41,247 nt of DNA from Bacillota bacterium (GTDB lineage: Bacteria; Bacillota_G; SHA-98; UBA4971): the NCBI GenBank assembly GCA_012512055.1, contig JAAZEW010000135.1:1-41247 (forward strand). The letters are read 5' to 3'. The notes beneath the pieces are model-generated. The model was not told the DNA's origin, did no database searches, and saw only the letters and a list, made by a program, of their open reading frames with translations. Below, in pieces: positions 37,251 through 41,247 of this stretch. Both the position numbers and the translations under genes were made by a program. Each line of letters starts with the position of its first letter. Within the stretch, counting starts at the first letter, position 1.

Positions 37251-37453
37251 GTTTTCGCCGGTTTTCCGATTGTCTTGGGTGGCCCGCACGGTACGTACGT
37301 TTTCTGAGGCCGGTGATTGCAACGAGGGGTGTCAAAATCCGGCCACCGGCCTACAGGCCGGCTTTTGTCAAGGCAACCCGCTTGGGGAGCCGTCCCCTTA
37401 GTGCAACACCGGCAACCCCGCACGGTACGTGCACTTTCTGGAACCGGCGTTCA
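37251..37453. repeat. repeat-rich spacer with a 35-bp direct repeat and an inverted repeat
   Basis: A 35-bp direct repeat beginning CCCGCACGGTACGT occurs at 37283-37317 and 37417-37451. Between the copies lies a hairpin with 15-base arms (37330-37344 and 37356-37370, 13 of 15 paired) centred on an ACCGGCCTACA loop, followed inside the right arm by CTTTTG. No convincing gene is seen. It separates repeat copies B and C and could be part of a composite element. Confidence 0.6.
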
Positions 37454-37586
37454 CTTATGGTAGAGACCGTTGATGTCTCCCATATTATGTCACCGCAGTT
37501 CGCTTGAATCGCAGAAATCGGTTGCCGTCTTCGACAAAATTGGCAGTTACATGACAAGTTCAACAGTCTCATGGTAATCTGCTTAG
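37454..37586 (+). repeat. dispersed repeat copy C
   Basis: The 112-base core (37463-37574) starts GAGACCGTTG and ends CAACAGTCTCATGG; it matches copy A at 105 of 112 positions. The match extends through GGTRATCT to CTGCTTAG (37579-37586), the outer arm. It has the same orientation as copy B, about 330 bases away, and lies just downstream of the membrane-protein gene ending at 37597. Confidence 0.85.
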
Positions 37587-37596
37587 ATGCATCAGC

Positions 37597-38025
37597 TTAC
37601 ATGAAAGCGCTTCTCAATGCAGCCCACACCACAACCACTGTAGCGCACTGCGTTGCGACACCCCATGGCAGAGGCGCTCTGCCATGACGAACTAACCCGT
37701 TATGGCTGGGGAAGAAGAATCTATACCTGCACTGAGACTCATCTTTGGCCATGCGTAAGTGGGCCCTTGCTACCTCTAAGTCAGGTAAAACCGCAGCTAA
37801 GCCTCCAATCAGCGCGCTCGCCCCTGCGCCTGCTCTCACAGAGATACAACAAACAGCCAAAGCTGCAGCCAGGTCTATTACTCCGTGTATTATCTTACCG
37901 TAATCGGAATGGGGAATTGCATCCAGAACCACATGACTGACGAGGCCTAAAGTGCAGGCAGCATACGAATTGTCCACTGCCTGTCCTAACATTAAACCTA
38001 CCGAGAAGTGAGTCACCGCGTACAT
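37597..38025 (-). CDS. YdjM-like membrane protein
   Basis: The 142-residue membrane protein starts MYAVTHFSVGLMLGQ and has SHVVLDAIPHSDYG, a pattern seen in YdjM-type 'membrane-bound metal-dependent hydrolase' proteins, where His and Asp residues may bind a metal. Three or four hydrophobic segments follow. AAGGAG lies 9 nt before the ATG. It is in the place where lepA and hemW are commonly found. The function is unknown, and enzymatic activity is not established for this family. Confidence 0.6.
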   Translation of the reverse strand: MYAVTHFSVGLMLGQAVDNSYAACTLGLVSHVVLDAIPHSDYGKIIHGVIDLAAALAVCCISVRAGAGASALIGGLAAVLPDLEVARAHLRMAKDESQCRYRFFFPSHNGLVRHGRAPLPWGVATQCATVVVVWAALRSAFM

Positions 38026-38098
38026 AGATACCTGCTCCTTTACACTTACGCACCTTGTTATCTCAGTTTGTTTTCGCCTTGCGGCTGTCTGAATCCTC

Positions 38099-38428
38099 TC
38101 ACGGTAGCTTATGATTCTTGAGATTTCCTATGGATTGCTTGACGGAAGCTGCCATGTCACGGGCCAAAGCACATATGACGTTGCCCACCTCTCCACAGGC
38201 TTTTCGAAACGCAGGAGGAACCTGAAGGTAGTGAACTGAGTCGAATATGCGAATTCTTAGCCTTGAGTCGCCTGTCTCGGCTATGGAAATAGCACGCAGA
38301 TTATGAGCAATGCCGCTGAGGTCGCTTTCTCCCCACATTACTACATTAATGCATGACAACACTAATGCAGAGAAAGCTATAACGATCACAACTCCTTTGG
38401 AAAAGGTGAGTTTGCCCATTTCTTTCAC
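38099..38428 (-). CDS. small single-span membrane protein after spoIIP (YqxA position)
   Basis: The 109-residue protein has one N-terminal membrane helix (about 11-31) and a short external part ending in an amphipathic region (GNVICALARDMAASVKQSIG). GTG at 38428 overlaps the spoIIP stop as GTGA; ATG at 38419 is the alternative. In Bacillus subtilis yqxA (DUF3679), a similar-sized membrane protein, sits in this place; I see similarity of layout but not clear sequence identity. It is probably cotranscribed with gpr-spoIIP. Confidence 0.6.
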   Translation of the reverse strand: MKEMGKLTFSKGVVIVIAFSALVLSCINVVMWGESDLSGIAHNLRAISIAETGDSRLRIRIFDSVHYLQVPPAFRKACGEVGNVICALARDMAASVKQSIGNLKNHKLP

Positions 38429-39702
38429 GTTCCTATGTCTTGCAGTACACGGAAGATTGCGTCTGCAATGTATACCGTGCTCACTTCTGCCTCCTGCCTC
38501 TTAGTCTTATCAGAACCTATCTCAACTATGACAGCTCTTGGATGAACATGCTGATTCCATCTGGCATCATTACGAATGCTCACGCCCCGTGAAAGGCCGG
38601 GACATACCTCATCCAGCTTTGCATTGAGCTGATAGGCAAAGGTCAGGTTCTCCTCCCACCTGGGATGGGGCAAACCGTACTTGTCAGATGTCACTACAAT
38701 GAGTACACGGGCAGCCCTCACACCGTTAACTTCTACAGTGGGAAAGCTGGCGGATGCGGATAAGCCTGCATCTCTATGAATATCCAAAACAATCTGGACG
38801 GACTTGTTGGCCTCCAGAATCTCCCGGATGGTCTTTTGTGATTTGGTATATGCTTCTCGCCAAACAGGATAGTCGTGAATCTTCTTTGAATGGATTACCG
38901 GTATGCCATGCCTTTCCTGCAGTATTGAGGCAAGTTGGGCCCCGACACGTATGACCCCCTCTTCACTTCCCCACAAATGATCAACTCCTGAAGTCAATCT
39001 GTACGCCTCGGAGCTGTGAGAATGGTAGATGGCTACCAGGGGCTCCCCTCCCCGAGTCTCTACGGGGCTTACTCTCTCGTCAGGTTCCGGCTCATTCTGA
39101 GGAGGCCTATTTCCGTCTCGTGGTACCTCCAACTGAGGAATCAAGTCCCTGGCTTGTCTGCTTGAGATGCCTTCGGATTCAGGTGATCGATTTACGTCTT
39201 TCCACTCCTCAGTCGAGATCTCAACGCGTTCTGACAAAACAGGGGCAATCCTGGCTTTTCCTGTAACGGGCAAGGAGAAACAGGGAATTCCCACAGCAAA
39301 GAAGGTCCTGGGATCTGCAAGATCTGTATCAGACAAAGCAAATAAGAGAGTCCTTACGTCACCGGTTCCCATAAGATTCTCTGTATCTTCCCGATCCTCA
39401 CTGGTGCTGCCCAGTATGGGGATGGCTTTCTCCATTACCTGCCGAGGAGAGAAGCTGCGGATTATCTCCTCCACCCGACTTTGTATCCTGGCCTCACCTT
39501 CAATCAATATCCCTGACAGAACCGGTAAAACACCACCGGAAGGAACGGGATCGCTCCAGCGCGCAGCCAGGAACATACCTATGCCCAGGCTTCCAAGAAG
39601 GCAAGCTATATATATCAAAGCAAGCCGTCGGGCATTCGGAGGCTTGCGCCTCATCTGCCTAACCACAAAACATCCCCCGCCCTCACATAGGTGTTTACAC
39701 AA
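38425..39702 (-). CDS. spoIIP: stage II sporulation protein P (peptidoglycan hydrolase)
   Basis: The protein (425 residues from the first start) has a membrane anchor (about 28-48), a variable linker and the SpoIIP catalytic domain with VAIYHSHSSEAY and VLDIHRDAG, which carry the family's metal-binding and catalytic histidines and glutamate. SpoIIP is an amidase and endopeptidase that, with SpoIID and SpoIIM, thins septal peptidoglycan to drive engulfment. The exact start is unclear; GTG at about 39666 has a GGGCGGGGG upstream. It follows gpr by 32 bases, the conserved gpr-spoIIP pair. Confidence 0.93.
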   Translation of the reverse strand: MCKHLCEGGGCFVVRQMRRKPPNARRLALIYIACLLGSLGIGMFLAARWSDPVPSGGVLPVLSGILIEGEARIQSRVEEIIRSFSPRQVMEKAIPILGSTSEDREDTENLMGTGDVRTLLFALSDTDLADPRTFFAVGIPCFSLPVTGKARIAPVLSERVEISTEEWKDVNRSPESEGISSRQARDLIPQLEVPRDGNRPPQNEPEPDERVSPVETRGGEPLVAIYHSHSSEAYRLTSGVDHLWGSEEGVIRVGAQLASILQERHGIPVIHSKKIHDYPVWREAYTKSQKTIREILEANKSVQIVLDIHRDAGLSASASFPTVEVNGVRAARVLIVVTSDKYGLPHPRWEENLTFAYQLNAKLDEVCPGLSRGVSIRNDARWNQHVHPRAVIVEIGSDKTKRQEAEVSTVYIADAIFRVLQDIGT

Positions 39703-39734
39703 CTTATCTATATGAATCAGGCAAGGGACTTAGA

Positions 39735-40802
39735 CTACGAAAGGTAAGTCAATATCTTGTCCCAGTCTATCGAAGGATGTAGAGCTGCATTAAGGCCTGC
39801 CGCAAGAATCTCGGCCAAATCTTCCACTAAGTCGTCAACTTCCTTCGGAGTCACCACCAACGACCCGAAATAGGGAGACAACATTTGCTTAAGGTAACTA
39901 CGCCTTGCCATTGCCTGCTGTGTCCCTTGAGCAGGCACGCTTACCCCTCCCCTCTGTCTCTCCATGAAGTCCATGGCGTCCATGGCAATGGTTTCCGCAG
40001 TCACAACTGTGGGAACACCTATAGCTATTACCGGCACACCCAGACTCTCCCGGTTTATTCCCATTCGCCTGTTGCCAACACCCGAGCCGGGACTGATGCC
40101 TGTATCCCCCATCTGTATAGTCGAGCCCAGGCGTTGTGTGGACATAGATGCAAGAGCGTCAACTACGACCACAAGATCAGGCCTGACGTTACCTACCACA
40201 CCCCTGATGATTTCTCCGGTTTCAATTCCTGTAAGGCCTAAGACCCCGGGGGATATGGCGCATACGGCTCTCATACCGCCTCTCAGTTCTTGAGGAACTA
40301 AGCTGTGGAGATGTCTTGTGACTGTCAGGTACTCAATAGTACGTGGCCCCAGGGCGTCGGGTGTAGCCTGCCAGTTCCCCAGGCCTGCCACAAGCACGGT
40401 GGCGTTATCGGGCAATGGCGCAAGTCTCAAGAATTCCCTTGCAAAGATCCGGGCCAGCTCTTCGTCTATCTCTTTGCTTCTGGAGCGAAGGTACTGCGAC
40501 TCAATGGTCGTGTAATTCCCTCTGGCCTTTCCCAGGATACGCTCTGCCTCGGGAGTCATGACCCGGACCCGCGTGATAGTAGCATAACGGGTCTGTTCTG
40601 TCTCAGACATGACTCCGGGCACCTCTTGTCCGGTCCGCCGCGAAATTAGATCCTGGGCTTCGAGGGCCAGATCCGTTCTTACACTATAACTCTTCCATAT
40701 CACATCATCATCGGGGAAACTATATTCATGACTCCGGACTGAACCCAACTTACTACTGCCATTTCTTGTCATTCGCAGAATGCGTCTTCTTTCTTGCAGC
40801 AT
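39735..40802 (-). CDS. gpr: spore germination protease GPR
   Basis: The 355-residue GPR degrades small acid-soluble spore proteins at germination. An N-terminal propeptide is followed by SYSVRTDLALEAQDLI, the site where family zymogens are processed, then the conserved core (VLVAGLGNWQATPDALGPRT, GIETGEIIRGVV, PDLVVVVDALAS, GDTGISPGSGVGNRR). Asp residues of the A25 family lie in the GNW..TPD and VVDALA segments. ATG at 40802 follows AAGAGGTGG by about 6 nt; a GTG nine bases earlier is part of that site. A sigma-F/G-like promoter lies just upstream. Confidence 0.95.
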   Translation of the reverse strand: MLQERRRILRMTRNGSSKLGSVRSHEYSFPDDDVIWKSYSVRTDLALEAQDLISRRTGQEVPGVMSETEQTRYATITRVRVMTPEAERILGKARGNYTTIESQYLRSRSKEIDEELARIFAREFLRLAPLPDNATVLVAGLGNWQATPDALGPRTIEYLTVTRHLHSLVPQELRGGMRAVCAISPGVLGLTGIETGEIIRGVVGNVRPDLVVVVDALASMSTQRLGSTIQMGDTGISPGSGVGNRRMGINRESLGVPVIAIGVPTVVTAETIAMDAMDFMERQRGGVSVPAQGTQQAMARRSYLKQMLSPYFGSLVVTPKEVDDLVEDLAEILAAGLNAALHPSIDWDKILTYLS

Positions 40803-40827
40803 GTTAACCACCTCTTACCTATACCGC

Positions 40828-40857
40828 TAGTTTTCCCAGCCGTTTGGATGCATATCC
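40828..40857 (-). promoter_or_regulatory. candidate sigma-F/sigma-G promoter of gpr
   Basis: On the minus strand GGATA (40853-40857), 15 bases, then GGGAAAACTA (40828-40837). The -10 matches the sigma-F pattern GGNRANAHTR at every position, and the -35 matches GYWTA at four of five. The predicted start is about 20 bases before the ATG. Bacillus gpr is transcribed by sigma-F and sigma-G in the forespore, which fits. The rest of 40858-41091 shows no supported gene. Confidence 0.6.
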
Positions 40858-41091
40858 CCGTGGGTTTTCCTGTCCCGGCAATTCCGCAAGCCATTTTGTA
40901 GGCCGTAGAGCGTAACATGTAGTGATGCGGCGTGAATACTGCAAGGGAATCGGCGGCCCAAAAGGATTTGTGGCTGACTTTCAGCCACCCAAGATGCGGC
41001 TCGTCGAAATATGGCTGCAGAGCACTCAATAAAAAGGCAATTGTCCTTGCTTTTCTGATGGTGGCTATTCAGTGCTTACATAGATTCCGCT

Positions 41092-41118
41092 CGAGTGGCT
41101 CACTGAGTGAGCCACTCG
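41092..41118 (+). terminator. perfect hairpin at the intron insertion site
   Basis: CGAGTGGCTCAC (41092-41103) and GTGAGCCACTCG (41107-41118) form a perfect 12-bp stem with loop TGA. The group II intron begins five bases after it, so any T-tract would now lie beyond the intron. Class C group II introns target intrinsic terminators or similar stem-loops, so this is probably the original terminator serving as the target. Confidence 0.7.
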
Positions 41119-41122
41119 GCTA

Positions 41123-41247
41123 GTGCGCCGGGCATGGCGCCTCATACGGGGGTGAAAGTCCCCTCGACGGGTAGGTAACGACCAAGTGCAAGCCAAGGGC
41201 AAGGGTGTCCATCGCGAGATGGAATCTGAAGGAAGCCTGAGGCAAAG
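41123..41247 (+). mobile_element. 5' end of a group II intron, probably class C (partial)
   Basis: The sequence starts GTGCGCCGGGCATGGCGCC, continues with GGGTGAAAGTCCCC and then AAGGGTGTCCATCGCGAG, ATGGAATCTGAAGGAAGC and CTGAGGCAAA. These are the conserved domain I segments at the 5' end of bacterial group II introns, starting with the GTGYG boundary. The hairpin directly upstream indicates class C. The intron runs off the right edge, so the reverse transcriptase/maturase and domains V and VI are not visible. It is oriented opposite to gpr. Confidence 0.88.

Noticed and set aside
37251..37453. A fragment of a group II intron, because of the CACGGTACGTACG-like words
   Set aside because: No domain V or conserved domain I segments are present; the similarity is limited to short palindromic words.
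37232..37572. Short open frames across the repeat region upstream of hrcA
   Set aside because: They follow the repeat sequence, differ between copies and have no ribosome sites.
40769..41029. An 86-codon minus-strand open frame overlapping the gpr start
   Set aside because: It overlaps the gpr promoter and start in another frame, has no ribosome site and resembles no family.

Overview
The window looks like chromosomal DNA of a spore-forming member of the Bacillota (Firmicutes). It is mid-GC by eye and carries gpr, spoIIP, yqfC, yqfD, a YabG-type domain and tandem DUF881 genes in Clostridia-like neighbourhoods. A mycobacterial-type integration host factor (mIHF) between yicC and remA, and a type IV pilus operon, argue against a typical Bacillus. 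I cannot name the genus. No tRNA, large rRNA or CRISPR array was seen. Nearly all genes lie on the minus strand, so the natural reading direction is from the right end to the left.

Right part (about 28-41 kb): gpr and spoIIP (sporulation and germination), two small membrane-protein genes, then hrcA behind a textbook CIRCE operator and sigma-A promoter, dnaJ, rsmE, mtaB, a HIT protein, rpsU, an NfeD/ClpP-class protease, floA and an acidic membrane protein. Genes commonly found in this neighbourhood (lepA, hemW, grpE, dnaK, prmA) are not here. The extreme right edge holds the 5' end of a group II intron, probably class C, directly behind a strong hairpin.

Middle (about 21-28 kb): yqfC, yqfD, a decayed phoH remnant, pgpH (yqfF), ybeY, dgkA, two tandem DUF881 genes and cdd. 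Left of that come queA, tgt and yajC (queuosine tRNA modification and Sec translocase), then a secreted protein and a plus-strand gene pair that separates yajC from secD-secF. The first gene of that pair is a free-standing YabG N-terminal domain.

Left part (1-15 kb): a Ca2+-type P-ATPase on the plus strand, rqcH, a double-P-loop ATPase on the plus strand, then yicC, mIHF, remA, gmk, rpoZ and coaBC (nucleotide supply, transcription, CoA), and pilB-pilT-pilC-pilin.

Three copies of a roughly 110-140 bp repeat with terminal inverted repeats lie in two intergenic regions (28408-28547 and 37119-37586). Good sigma-A promoters are visible for secDF (perfect consensus), rqcH, hrcA and rpsU. The rpsU promoter has a perfect palindrome filling its spacer. 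Likely sporulation promoters precede gpr (sigma-F/G-like) and the YabG-domain gene (sigma-K-like). Non-ATG starts are common throughout. The most interesting items are the repeat family, the orphan YabG domain, the phoH remnant, the mIHF gene, the rpsU promoter dyad and the intron insertion.
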